Below are positions 1 to 8,084 of a stretch of DNA of 39,349 nucleotides, piece by piece (within the stretch, counting starts at the first letter, position 1; each line of letters begins with the position of its first letter). Source of the stretch: an uncultured Ectothiorhodospiraceae bacterium. GTDB lineage: Bacteria; Pseudomonadota; Gammaproteobacteria; S012-40. Under the pieces are notes generated by a model, which was not told the origin of the DNA, did no database searches, and saw nothing but the letters and a program-made list of their open reading frames with translations. Made by a program: the position numbers and the translations under genes. The stretch is from the NCBI GenBank assembly GCA_945787125.1, contig CALZHW010000016.1, positions 1 through 39,349 on the forward strand. Direction: 5' to 3'.

Positions 1-7
1 CGTTAAA

Positions 8-36
8 TCGACACTTACTATGGATTTTTTTATTAT
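8..36 (+). promoter_or_regulatory. possible sigma-70 promoter
   Basis: TCGACA at 8-13 and TATTAT at 31-36 are separated by 17 bases, a reasonable -35/-10 pair for the NTF2-like gene starting at 75. The -35 is one base off TTGACA and the region is very AT-rich, so this could be chance. Confidence 0.3.
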
Positions 37-74
37 TATTTTTAGAGTAATTTAGAGACGAGACAGGATATATA

Positions 75-470
75 ATGAACGATTCAGTTGAAAAAACAAT
101 CATAGAATACGAAGAACGGCTGCGATTTGCAATGCTTCAGTCTGATGTAAACGCGCTTGAAGAGTTACTTGCACCCGAATTAATATTTACCAATCATCTC
201 GGCCAAATTCTCACTAAAAGTGACGATATTTTAGCCCATAAATCCGGGAAATTAAAAATCAATACGTTAACCCTCTCAGAGAGCAAAGTCCAAGTCGTTG
301 GCCATGTCGCGAATGCCGCGAATATTGCGATAGTTTCCGTACGAACGTATATAATTGGTAGATACGCTGACACCTCATCTACAGCCGACTTTCGATTTAC
401 TCGTGTCTGGACGCTTTCGAGCGACGATATTTGGCAGGTAGTAGCCGGTCATTCCAGTATCATTACTTAA
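75..470 (+). CDS. NTF2-like (DUF4440/SnoaL-type) protein
   Basis: A 131-residue cytoplasmic protein with no signal peptide. The pattern is that of the NTF2-like cone fold of DUF4440/SnoaL proteins: an N-terminal helix (EYEERLRFAMLQSDVNALEELLAPELIF), then alternating strands ending in RVWTLSSDDIWQVVAGHSS, where W, V/A and H are typical of the family's last strand. Such proteins bind small ligands or act as small isomerases or hydrolases; nothing here identifies a substrate. ATG at 75 has an AGG eight bases upstream. It stands alone: the next gene on the strand is over 300 bases away, behind a repeat element. The family assignment comes from sequence pattern only. Confidence 0.8.
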   Translation: MNDSVEKTIIEYEERLRFAMLQSDVNALEELLAPELIFTNHLGQILTKSDDILAHKSGKLKINTLTLSESKVQVVGHVANAANIAIVSVRTYIIGRYADTSSTADFRFTRVWTLSSDDIWQVVAGHSSIIT

Positions 471-480
471 ATATGTTCCC

Positions 481-647
481 CGTAATCAGCGTTCGTAGTG
501 GCAAGACCTTATGGAGAGTGTTGGCAGCAGGGATGCTGCCGTCAAGCCTACAAGGACGTATTAACGGCGCCTCTCGGTAAGGTTTTGCCGCTACGGGTGC
601 TGGAAGGTGGCTCTATCGTAACCTTGAACTCCGATTGTGAATTATAA
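481..647 (-). repeat. dispersed inverted-repeat element, copy 1 (truncated)
   Basis: About 167 bases that match the reverse complement of 35405-35571 closely along their whole length. The core (494-595, 102 bp) has terminal inverted repeats reading CGTAGTGGCAAGACCTTA on one side and GGTAAGGTTTTGCCGCTACG on the other, with an inner segment containing GGCAGCA and TGCTGCC. The flanks from 596 to 647 also match the second copy. The outer arm on the low-coordinate side, present in copy 2, is missing, so this copy looks truncated just after the stop codon at 470. It has no coding capacity of its own. It and the AT-rich stretch 648-798 make up the 330-base gap between genes. Confidence 0.8.
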
Positions 648-798
648 AATAGTATTACCACAGCGAGTTTAATACAATAATTGTTTAGAATATGACTAAC
701 ATTATCTTGTAACTTAGAAAATTTTTTACTACGCTTTTCGAATCAATCTCAGTGTGCTTTAATTAATGTTCTAATACATATTTTATAAATGACATCAC

Positions 799-1068
799 AT
801 GGCAAAAATTATTTTCACCTCAAACCTAGAAAGACATTGTCATTGTCCCACCAAAATCGTCGTGGGTAATACGGTCATTGAAGTTTTAAAAAACTATTTT
901 TCTGAATACCCAGCGATTCAAAGTTATGTATTAGATGATCAGGATAAACTACGGAAAAATATGCTGATTGCGGTCAACAATGAAATCATTAGTGATCGAG
1001 TAACCTTGCTCGACCCCGTAAAAGAAAATGATGAAGTTTTTGTATTGCAAGCATTGTCTGGTGGCTAA
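799..1068 (+). CDS. MoaD/ThiS-like ubiquitin-fold protein
   Basis: An 89-residue protein with the beta-grasp sulfur-carrier pattern and the diagnostic C-terminal Gly-Gly (LQALSGG). The GG tail is the site where E1-like enzymes adenylate MoaD/ThiS proteins and where sulfur is then carried as a thiocarboxylate. The segment LIAVNNEIISDRVTLLDPVKENDEVFVLQALSGG matches the last strands of the family. A Cys/His-rich spot (ERHCHCP, residues 11-17) near the N-terminus is unusual for a carrier. No moaE, thiG or E1-like gene is in the window. The next gene, 41 bases on, encodes an Asp-box propeller, so the two probably form a unit. There is no obvious Shine-Dalgarno sequence before ATG 799. Confidence 0.85.
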   Translation: MAKIIFTSNLERHCHCPTKIVVGNTVIEVLKNYFSEYPAIQSYVLDDQDKLRKNMLIAVNNEIISDRVTLLDPVKENDEVFVLQALSGG

Positions 1069-1109
1069 TAGTCGGGTGGCTAAACCATAAAAACAGTAAA
1101 GGATTGAAA

Positions 1110-2198
1110 GTGAGCATAAAAAACAAATTTCACGTTGCAACACGTAAAGGCTGGTTTGAGTTTATCAGAGAAAATAATACCTGGAAAATCAATCAGACTG
1201 CATTTGCGGGTGTACCGGTGAGCATAAGCTTGGCAAAAAATGGGAGCGATATTTATTTTGCGGCATTAAATCATGGGCATTTTGGTACTAAGTTACATCG
1301 ATCTGACAATGCAGGTAAAAGCTGGCAGGAAATTTCTACACCTAAATATGTCAAAAAAAATGACACAGACGAGGCACCTAGCCTAGAACTAATATGGAGT
1401 TTGGAATATGCCAACCATACTAATGAATGTTTTCTATGGGCAGGCACTATTCCCGGTGGATTATTTTATTCTTCGGATCAAGGTGAATCCTGGCAATTGA
1501 ATGAAAGCCTTTGGCATCAGGATGCCCGTAAAAACTGGTTCGGTGGTGGTTACGATCAACCCGGCATTCATTCAATCTGTGTTAATCCACGCAACGACAA
1601 ACACGTTACAGTTGCTGTTTCTTGCGCTGGCGTTTGGATGACAAACGATGGCGGTGAGACCTGGAAAATTCACGCCAGTGGTATGCGAGCCGAATACTTA
1701 CCGCCAGAAAAAGCCTACGATCCTAATGTACAAGACCCACATCGCATGGTACAAAATCCCAGTGATCCTACGAAATTTTGGGTACAACACCACAATGGCA
1801 TATTTCACAGTAATGATAGTGCAGTTTCCTGGCAAGAAATCACCTCCGCCTCACCATCACATTTTGGTTTTGCAGTTGTAACCCACCCAACAGATGCGAA
1901 TATTGCCTGGTTTGTGCCAGCCATAAAAGATGAATGCCGAATTCCTGTGGATGGCAAAATGGTGGTAATGCGAACTAGCAATGGTGGACAAACATTCGAA
2001 CAATTAACAACAGGCTTGCCGCAAGAACATGCATTTGACCTGGTTTATCGGCATGGACTGGATATTGACTCAACGGGTGATTGCCTGGTGATGGGGTCAA
2101 CAACCGGCAATCTCTGGATTTCGGAAGACCAAGGTGAACATTGGCACAGTTTGTCAAATAACCTACCACCAATTTATAGTGTTAGATTTGTAAAGTAA
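1110..2198 (+). CDS. Asp-box (BNR) beta-propeller protein, sialidase-like
   Basis: A protein of about 362 residues with at least six Asp-box motifs of the SxDxGxxW kind: SDNAGKSW, SSDQGESW, TNDGGETW, SNDSAVSW, TSNGGQTF and SEDQGEHW. These mark a BNR/sialidase-like or photosystem II Ycf48-like beta-propeller. There is no signal peptide, so it is probably cytoplasmic, which argues against a secreted sialidase; the sialidase Arg triad cannot be assigned by eye. I place the start at GTG 1110 because AAAGGA ends 6 bases upstream; a TTG at 1104 lies too close to that site. It directly follows the MoaD/ThiS-like gene and may act as its partner, target or scaffold, but this is inference from position. 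Confidence 0.8.
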   Translation: MSIKNKFHVATRKGWFEFIRENNTWKINQTAFAGVPVSISLAKNGSDIYFAALNHGHFGTKLHRSDNAGKSWQEISTPKYVKKNDTDEAPSLELIWSLEYANHTNECFLWAGTIPGGLFYSSDQGESWQLNESLWHQDARKNWFGGGYDQPGIHSICVNPRNDKHVTVAVSCAGVWMTNDGGETWKIHASGMRAEYLPPEKAYDPNVQDPHRMVQNPSDPTKFWVQHHNGIFHSNDSAVSWQEITSASPSHFGFAVVTHPTDANIAWFVPAIKDECRIPVDGKMVVMRTSNGGQTFEQLTTGLPQEHAFDLVYRHGLDIDSTGDCLVMGSTTGNLWISEDQGEHWHSLSNNLPPIYSVRFVK

Positions 2199-2273
2199 GA
2201 TGACGTTGCTTGATTTGATAATGAATTTATTTGTAACTACTCAGTGTAATTATTGTTAACGCCATATGACTTA

Positions 2274-2383
2274 GCGTTTGGCGCTATGCAGGTGTAAGAA
2301 ACTGTTGTCCGCATGGAAGCGGACATCAAGCGCCCATGGATGGGTTCACCGCGTGTTTCTTATGCCTGCATAGCGCCAAACGC
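2274..2383. repeat. 110-bp element with 29-bp terminal inverted repeats
   Basis: It begins GCGTTTGGCGCTATGCAGG and ends with the reverse complement of the same sequence; the arms are 29 bp with two mismatches, ending in GTAAGAAAC on the inner side. Inside are a small hairpin (GTCCGC 2307-2312 / GCGGAC 2319-2324) and the near-palindrome CCCATGGATGGG (2333-2344). It sits between two convergent genes (stops at 2198 and 2420), so the transcript from either strand could fold into it and end there. It has no coding capacity. It resembles a REP/MITE-type non-autonomous element. Confidence 0.75.
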
Positions 2384-2419
2384 GGATCGAAGCCAATATG
2401 CTGAATAGATACATTTATT

Positions 2420-3475
2420 TTAATTTGGATGCATACCAAACCTGACAAGTCCTTCTGTACGTTCAAATCCAAACATAATATTCATATTTTCAATACCCAC
2501 TTGCGCCCCGCCCTTACCTAAACTATCAAGCACACTGAAAACAACTATTCGCCCTCGACGCTCATCAACATCCAGACCAATATAACAATTATTCGTGCCT
2601 GCAACAGCGCTTACCCAAGGATATGCTCGATATTGCCAGCTATCGTTCTCATCTTCCGGTAGATCATAGATCTTCACAAAAGGGCTGATCCGATAATATT
2701 CGCGATATTTGTCTAATAGCTGTTTACGTGAAATAAACTCATGGGGAAAAACAGAACAAACATTAAGAATGCCGCGAGTAATCGGTACATATGTCGGCGT
2801 GAAATGAACACTCACAGGCGCCGACGCCAGGATTGATAACTCCTGTTCCATTTCATAACTGTGGCGATGATCTACCACATTATAAGGCACCAGATTATTC
2901 GCTAATTCCGGGTGATGCGCGGGGCGAGATAACTCCGCCCCTACCCCAGCACTGCCGGATAAACCGTTGACCATTATTTTCTGAGGATCAATCAAATTTT
3001 CAGCCAACAAGGGTGCGAGACCTAAAATCGCTGCCGACGAAAAACAACCGGGATTGGCGACTAACTGGGCTTTTTCGATATCAGCGTCATACAGTTCATT
3101 GATACCATACACGGCGTGATCCATCAAATCCCATTGCTCGTGTTTTTGCTGATAGATTTTTTCCCACACGGCTTTATCCTTCAATCGAAAAGCTGCACCT
3201 AAATCAATCACCTTAATACCCATATCAATAAGCTGCGGAATTATTTCCAGCGATGCCGCCGTAGGTAAAGCGACAAACGCCACATCACAAGGAGTGATCT
3301 GATCCTGTTGAATCAATTCAATACCGGCCTCATATAAATTCGGATGATAATTATCAATGGCGCCCGTTGAACGACTGGTAACCCATGCTAGATCAACCTG
3401 CGGATGATTCAATAATATTCGTAAAGCCTCGCCACCCATATAACCGCTTGCACCAACCACTCCCACGCGTATCAT
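2420..3475 (-). CDS. argC: N-acetyl-gamma-glutamyl-phosphate reductase family (ArgC-like)
   Basis: A 351-residue NAD(P)-dependent acyl-phosphate reductase. Visible features are the N-terminal nucleotide motif GVVGASGYMGGE (residues 5-16), the catalytic Cys144 in ANPGCFSSAA, and the HRH at 203-205 before EMEQEL. ArgC turns N-acetylglutamyl phosphate into the semialdehyde in arginine synthesis. Two things are odd. The substrate loop reads SGSAGVGAELSRPAHHPEL, closer to the HHPE loop I recall in LysY-type enzymes than to the FSEVN-type loop of classical ArgC. It is also co-transcribed with a class IV aminotransferase (4-base overlap) and not with arginine genes. Its substrate may therefore differ from acetylglutamyl phosphate. 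The family is certain; the exact reaction is not. Confidence 0.85.
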   Translation of the reverse strand: MIRVGVVGASGYMGGEALRILLNHPQVDLAWVTSRSTGAIDNYHPNLYEAGIELIQQDQITPCDVAFVALPTAASLEIIPQLIDMGIKVIDLGAAFRLKDKAVWEKIYQQKHEQWDLMDHAVYGINELYDADIEKAQLVANPGCFSSAAILGLAPLLAENLIDPQKIMVNGLSGSAGVGAELSRPAHHPELANNLVPYNVVDHRHSYEMEQELSILASAPVSVHFTPTYVPITRGILNVCSVFPHEFISRKQLLDKYREYYRISPFVKIYDLPEDENDSWQYRAYPWVSAVAGTNNCYIGLDVDERRGRIVVFSVLDSLGKGGAQVGIENMNIMFGFERTEGLVRFGMHPN

Positions 3476-4350
3476 CGTGTCACCTCTGCAAAATCATAAT
3501 CTGCATGAACCCGTTTAAAAAACGCTTGCTGTAGTTGTTGAAACACATTGCCCGGACAAGTTTGAACGAATCGGCTGTCAATTTCCTTTACTGGAATTAA
3601 CTCCGCAGCGGTGCCTGTCAAAAAACACTCATCCGCCGTATAGAGATCATAAGGCGATAGCGAAGTTTGGGAACAAATGATGTCAAGCTGGCTCGCGAGC
3701 TCGATGACAATTTGCCGGGTTATACCTGCTAACGCACCGTCACTAACCGGCGGTGTCAACAGTACATTATTTTTTACGATAAAAATATTGTCTGCACTAC
3801 CCTCAGTAACAAATCCCTGGGCATTCAATAAGACAGCTTCATCAGCACCGGCATTATTCGCTTCAATCCGCGCAAGAATGTGATTGAGATAGTTTAAGGA
3901 CTTCACTCGTGGATCAAGCCCATCTACCGGCAAACGGCGCGTTGAAGCAATAATCAAGCGTGCGCCCTCTTGCATCACTTTCTCACTAACCATGGCCAAT
4001 TTGTCAGTGATAATAAATGTATTCGGCTTAACACACAGGCGAGGATCAATGCCGAGCTGCCCCTCACCACGGGTTACAACCAATCGAACATAGCCATCGT
4101 TTTCAGGATAAGAGGCAATGGTTTCTTTGATCGCCATTGCCAACGCATCCCTAGTGTAGGGTATGGTCAAACAAATGGAAGCAGCTGAATCGAACAAGCG
4201 ATTCAGATGTGCATCTAATTGAAATATCTGTTTTTTATAAAAACGCATGCCTTCAAATACACCGTCGCCATACAATAAACCATGATCAAAAACTGATACT
4301 TTAGCGTCTTCCGCTTTTACTAATGCTCCGTTTAACCAGCAAATCGTCAT
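3472..4350 (-). CDS. ilvE: class IV PLP aminotransferase, IlvE-like
   Basis: A 292-residue fold-type IV PLP enzyme (branched-chain or D-amino-acid transaminase, or aminodeoxychorismate lyase group). The N-terminus NGALVKAEDAKVSVFDHGLLYGDGVFEGMRFY is characteristic of branched-chain transaminases. Lys150 in DPRVKSLNYLNH is the Schiff-base lysine, and EGSADNIFIV plus LTGTAAELIPV are the conserved cofactor-binding segments. Length fits IlvE. It is the first gene of a two-gene operon: its last four bases overlap the start of the ArgC-like gene. A MocR-type regulator is divergent across about 97 bases. The pairing with an aldehyde-forming reductase suggests it could aminate a semialdehyde or related keto acid instead of serving valine/leucine synthesis. 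Confidence 0.82.
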   Translation of the reverse strand: MTICWLNGALVKAEDAKVSVFDHGLLYGDGVFEGMRFYKKQIFQLDAHLNRLFDSAASICLTIPYTRDALAMAIKETIASYPENDGYVRLVVTRGEGQLGIDPRLCVKPNTFIITDKLAMVSEKVMQEGARLIIASTRRLPVDGLDPRVKSLNYLNHILARIEANNAGADEAVLLNAQGFVTEGSADNIFIVKNNVLLTPPVSDGALAGITRQIVIELASQLDIICSQTSLSPYDLYTADECFLTGTAAELIPVKEIDSRFVQTCPGNVFQQLQQAFFKRVHADYDFAEVTR

Positions 4351-4410
4351 TTCACTTTCCTATTATTAATCTTAATAAGCAAAATAAAACAATATAACCA
4401 TACATAACAG

Positions 4411-4426
4411 ATACAGAATATTGTAT
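4411..4426. promoter_or_regulatory. candidate operator in divergent promoter
   Basis: ATACAGAATATTGTAT has 5-bp inverted arms (ATACA/TGTAT). It lies in the 97-base region between the divergent aminotransferase and MocR genes, where a MocR protein would be expected to bind. The region is AT-rich and the arms are short, so support is weak. Confidence 0.25.
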
Positions 4427-4447
4427 ATTTGACCAGTACAGATTGAA

Positions 4448-5881
4448 GTGAAAAGAATGCACGCGAATAAACAGAAATATTTATATCAGCATATCGCTAA
4501 TGACATTAGCCGCTCCATTACTGACGCAGATTACATCAGCGGGCAAAAGTTACCGTCTTTGCGCGAGATTAGTCAACGTTATGCAGTCAGTATGGCCACC
4601 GCTATAAAGGCCTATGAAAAACTGGAGCAGGAAGGCTTGATTGAAGTTAAGCCAAAATCCGGTTACTTTGTCCTGCCGCAACTTATTCAAACCATTGATA
4701 AACCAGAAATCACCCGACCTAAAAACAAACCGACGAATGTCAATGTGGCGCATTTGGCGATGTCACTCATTACTGAAGCCAGACATCCCCGGTTGATAAA
4801 ACTGGGTGCCGCAGTGCCAGGGGAAGACATGTTACCACTGGCTTCATTTTCTCGAAGCCTAGCCGGTGTTGCTCGCCGCCACTGGAAAGCATTATCACGC
4901 TACGAAGATGCACAGGGCAATGAAAGTCTCAGAAAGCAAATCGCGATACTCATGCGGGATTCTGGCTATCGCTGTAAAGCTAACGAAATCATTATCACCA
5001 ACGGCTGCCTGGAATCATTAAATATCGCCTTACGCTGCGTGGCAAAACCCGGCGATACCATTGCCATCGAATCACCCACTTATTTTGGTGTCTTACAAGT
5101 CATAGAAAATCGCGGTATGCGCGCATTGGAAATCCCCACTCACCCGCAGGACGGTATTGAAATCGATGCACTGGCAAAAGCCATCAAACAACAAAAAATC
5201 AGCGCCTGCGTGCTCATCCCCAGTTACAGTAATCCGCTGGGCGCTTGCATGCCTGACGACAACAAGCACTATGTCGTCAAACTATTAGAAAAAGCGGGAA
5301 TTCCATTGATAGAAAACGACATCTACGGTGGACTCAGTTACCAAACCCCACGACCGAAAAGCGCCAAAAGTTTTGATGGCTCAGGCAATGTTTTGTACTG
5401 CTCATCATTTTCAAAAACCCTCTCACCCGGTTTGCGCATTGGCTGGATCATACCAGGCAGGCACTTTGAAAACGTTCGTTATCAAAAATTTCTCGATAAT
5501 CTCAGTACAACTGTGCTACCACAGATTGCACTTGCGGAATTTTTAGAACGCGGCCAATACCGCCGAAGCCTGCGACAAAGCGCAAATATTTATCAAGGCC
5601 GCATGCAACAAATGCAACGTTGGGTGGCGGAATATTTTCCGGCAGGCACACGAATAACCCATCCACAAGGAGGTTTCCTGCTCTGGCTTGAACTACCTAA
5701 CCACTGCGATAGCCTGGCGCTATATCAACAAGCCATGGAGAAACGCATCTCTATTACGCCTGGCAAATTGTTCTCTGCACAAGGCCAATATAAACATCAT
5801 ATCCGCCTGAGCTGCGGTGCCGTAGAAGGTGAACAGGCGAAACAAGCATTGAAGATAATAGGTAAACTTGTTGGCACTTAA
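4448..5881 (+). CDS. MocR-type transcriptional regulator (GntR HTH + aminotransferase domain)
   Basis: A protein of up to 477 residues with two parts. Residues 10-78 are a GntR winged helix (LPSLREISQRYAVSMATAIKAYEKLEQEGLIEVKPKSGYFV). From about residue 115 there is a class I aminotransferase-fold domain with the PLP lysine at about residue 323 (SSFSKTLSPGLRIGW), an Asp at 291 (ENDIYG) and the C-terminal Arg of IRLSCG. MocR proteins use PLP or its aldimines as a signal and commonly control divergent PLP-enzyme genes, which fits the adjacent class IV aminotransferase. The start is GTG 4448 or ATG 4457; neither has a clear Shine-Dalgarno sequence, and both keep the HTH intact. The target regulon is inferred from position. 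Confidence 0.9.
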   Translation: MKRMHANKQKYLYQHIANDISRSITDADYISGQKLPSLREISQRYAVSMATAIKAYEKLEQEGLIEVKPKSGYFVLPQLIQTIDKPEITRPKNKPTNVNVAHLAMSLITEARHPRLIKLGAAVPGEDMLPLASFSRSLAGVARRHWKALSRYEDAQGNESLRKQIAILMRDSGYRCKANEIIITNGCLESLNIALRCVAKPGDTIAIESPTYFGVLQVIENRGMRALEIPTHPQDGIEIDALAKAIKQQKISACVLIPSYSNPLGACMPDDNKHYVVKLLEKAGIPLIENDIYGGLSYQTPRPKSAKSFDGSGNVLYCSSFSKTLSPGLRIGWIIPGRHFENVRYQKFLDNLSTTVLPQIALAEFLERGQYRRSLRQSANIYQGRMQQMQRWVAEYFPAGTRITHPQGGFLLWLELPNHCDSLALYQQAMEKRISITPGKLFSAQGQYKHHIRLSCGAVEGEQAKQALKIIGKLVGT

Positions 5882-5893
5882 AACTCAAATTTC

Positions 5894-6058
5894 GGTAACT
5901 ACTCATTTCAGTAACTACTCAGCGTAATTTTAGATAAATTCGTTACCTTGTTTTCCTATAAAAGTTTTCTTATAAACCTGTGTTGGTTTTCAGGGGCGCC
6001 TGCGAGTTTCGCTGGTGCGTAAAACGCACCCTACAGGGCTCATGTTACGAGCCCATCC
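5894..6058. repeat. intergenic repeat remnants with two hairpins
   Basis: The convergent gap between the MocR gene (stop 5881) and the ABC ATPase gene (stop 6071) holds two copies of GTAACTACTCA (5895 and 5911), the second continuing GCGTAAT as at 2233-2250. It also holds a 7-bp hairpin GGTGCGT/ACGCACC (6014-6030) followed by CTAC, and a second hairpin GGGCTC (6036-6041) / GAGCCC (6049-6054). The GGTGCGT-ACGCACCCTAC phrase is one I recognise as a common intergenic repeat in gammaproteobacteria. These may act as weak bidirectional terminators. Confidence 0.5.
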
Positions 6059-6070
6059 ATTGAAGTTAGG

Positions 6071-8071
6071 CTAATATAAATGACACGACACCTCATGAGT
6101 CGATGAAATTGTCCGACTTTTTGGGTACTCGCTGCGACATTCATTAATTGCTTTCGGGCAACGCGGGTGAAAATGACAACCATTCGGCGGATTAATCGGT
6201 GATGGTGGATCACCTTCCAATCTCAAAATTTCTTGTTTTGATTCCTTATCAATAGTTGGTACGGCAGACAACAAAGCCTGAGTGTAAGGATGTTTTGCGT
6301 TCTCCAATACTTCCTGTACCGATCCGCGCTCGACGATTCGTCCTAAATACATGACTGCTACATCATCAGCGAGATAAGCGACGACTGAAATATTGTGTGT
6401 GATAAACAAAAAAGCCAATTGATACTGTTTTTGCAGATCTTTTAACAGATTTAATATCTGCGCTTGCACAGAAACATCCAGCGCACTGGTGGGTTCATCA
6501 CAGACGATAATTTTAGGATTGACAGCCAATGCGCGCGCGACGCAAATACGCTGCCGTTGTCCACCGGAAAATTCATGCGGGTATCGATTACGATGCTCAG
6601 GGCGCAAACCTACCTGCTGTAACAATTCATCAACAATAACCCGCCTTGCTTCAGCAGAATCCCCAATGCCTTGTGCAATCATGCCCTCTTCAATAATATC
6701 ACCCACCATCATCCGCGGATTCATTGAAGAATAAGGATCTTGAAAGATGATTTGAAAATCTTTACGCCGACTACGTAGTTCGTTTTGAGAAAGCTGGGTC
6801 AGATCAGCGCCGTTAAATAACACCGAGCCATCCGTGGGTTTTACCAGCTGTATAATGCCTTTGCCTAAGGTGGTTTTACCGCATCCCGACTCACCCACCA
6901 ATGCCAAAGTTTGGCCACGGTTAACACGCAGAGAAACATCGTCCACCGCATAAACATAACCCGCCACCCGCTTTAGCAACCCTTTGTGGATGGGAAAATG
7001 CACTTTTAAATTCGACACTGTTAAAAGTTCTTCGCCGGTATTGCTGGAACTGGTACTGATAAGCTCAACTTTTTCCGCAACGCGGGATTTATTTTCAATA
7101 GTCGAATCATATAAATGACAACGTACCCCACGACTATCATTACCGCTAATCCAACGCGGCACTTGCTGCTGACAAGTGTCCCAAGAAAACTGGCAACGAT
7201 CAGCAAAGCGGCATTGATGAAATTCCTGCGCCAAATCAGGTACTGTGCCTGGAATAATGGCGAGCGCCTCATCACGTTTACCCATGCTGGGTATGGCGTC
7301 GAATAATTTCTGACTATAAGGATGTTGAGGTTCGTTAAAAAAATCATCCCGACTCGCCATTTCGACAATCTGGCCGGCATACATGACGCCTACCCTGTCA
7401 ACCATTTCTGATACGACGGCCAAATCATGGGTAATCATCAATACTGCCATGCCGGTTTCTTTTTGCAGCTTACGCAACAAATCGAGTACTTGCGCCTGGA
7501 TGGTGACATCTAATGCGGTGGTGGGCTCGTCGGCGATTAACAAATCTGGATCACCGGCCAGTGCAATAGCAATCATAATTCGTTGCTTCATGCCGCCAGA
7601 TAGCTGATGCGGATATTCATCAATTCGCTGTGTCGGATCAGGTATGCCGACAGCTTCCAGCAATTCTATTATTCGGGCTTTGGACGCTGCACCTTTTAAG
7701 CCTTTGTGTTTGGTTAATACCTCACCGATCTGCACACCAACCGTGAGTACTGGATTCAAGGATGTCATTGGCTCCTGGAATATCATGGCTATCCGATTGC
7801 CGCGCACGGTGCGCATAGCCACTTCAGGCAACTGTAATAAATCCTGCCCTTCTAACAATACTTCACCGGACATATTGTTGGCTGCCTGATTAGGCAGCAA
7901 TTGCATAATCGATAGTGCCGTCATTGATTTGCCGCAGCCGGACTCACCCAACAAAGCAAATGTCTCACCTCGACGAATTGAAAAACTGACATCATCAACA
8001 ACATTGGCGCGACCCGCGCGAGAATCAAACCAAGTGTTTAAATTTTTTACTTCAAGCAGAACATCGGTCAT
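6071..8071 (-). CDS. fused double ATPase of a peptide-type ABC importer (YejF/DppD-DppF type)
   Basis: A 666-residue protein with two complete ABC ATPase domains. Domain 1: Walker A GESGCGKS (42-49), signature LSGGMKQR (about 158), Walker B LLIADEPTTALD. Domain 2: Walker A GESGCGKT (393-400), signature FSGGQRQR, Walker B IIVCDEPTSALD. Each domain is followed by the Opp/Dpp-type C-terminal Cys cluster (C287, C293, C300, C318 in the first; CHFHPRCP...C...C in the second). It is therefore a head-to-tail fusion of a DppD-like and a DppF-like subunit, longer than the roughly 530-residue E. coli YejF because both tails are kept. It is the last gene of the operon, 13 bases after the second permease. 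It powers uptake of oligopeptides or similar solutes. Confidence 0.93.
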   Translation of the reverse strand: MTDVLLEVKNLNTWFDSRAGRANVVDDVSFSIRRGETFALLGESGCGKSMTALSIMQLLPNQAANNMSGEVLLEGQDLLQLPEVAMRTVRGNRIAMIFQEPMTSLNPVLTVGVQIGEVLTKHKGLKGAASKARIIELLEAVGIPDPTQRIDEYPHQLSGGMKQRIMIAIALAGDPDLLIADEPTTALDVTIQAQVLDLLRKLQKETGMAVLMITHDLAVVSEMVDRVGVMYAGQIVEMASRDDFFNEPQHPYSQKLFDAIPSMGKRDEALAIIPGTVPDLAQEFHQCRFADRCQFSWDTCQQQVPRWISGNDSRGVRCHLYDSTIENKSRVAEKVELISTSSSNTGEELLTVSNLKVHFPIHKGLLKRVAGYVYAVDDVSLRVNRGQTLALVGESGCGKTTLGKGIIQLVKPTDGSVLFNGADLTQLSQNELRSRRKDFQIIFQDPYSSMNPRMMVGDIIEEGMIAQGIGDSAEARRVIVDELLQQVGLRPEHRNRYPHEFSGGQRQRICVARALAVNPKIIVCDEPTSALDVSVQAQILNLLKDLQKQYQLAFLFITHNISVVAYLADDVAVMYLGRIVERGSVQEVLENAKHPYTQALLSAVPTIDKESKQEILRLEGDPPSPINPPNGCHFHPRCPKAINECRSEYPKSRTISSTHEVSCHLY

Positions 8072-8084
8072 TCAATAATTCCAA

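Noticed and set aside
1104..1109. TTG start for the Asp-box propeller
   Set aside because: It is a single base from the Shine-Dalgarno site; GTG 1110 has proper spacing.
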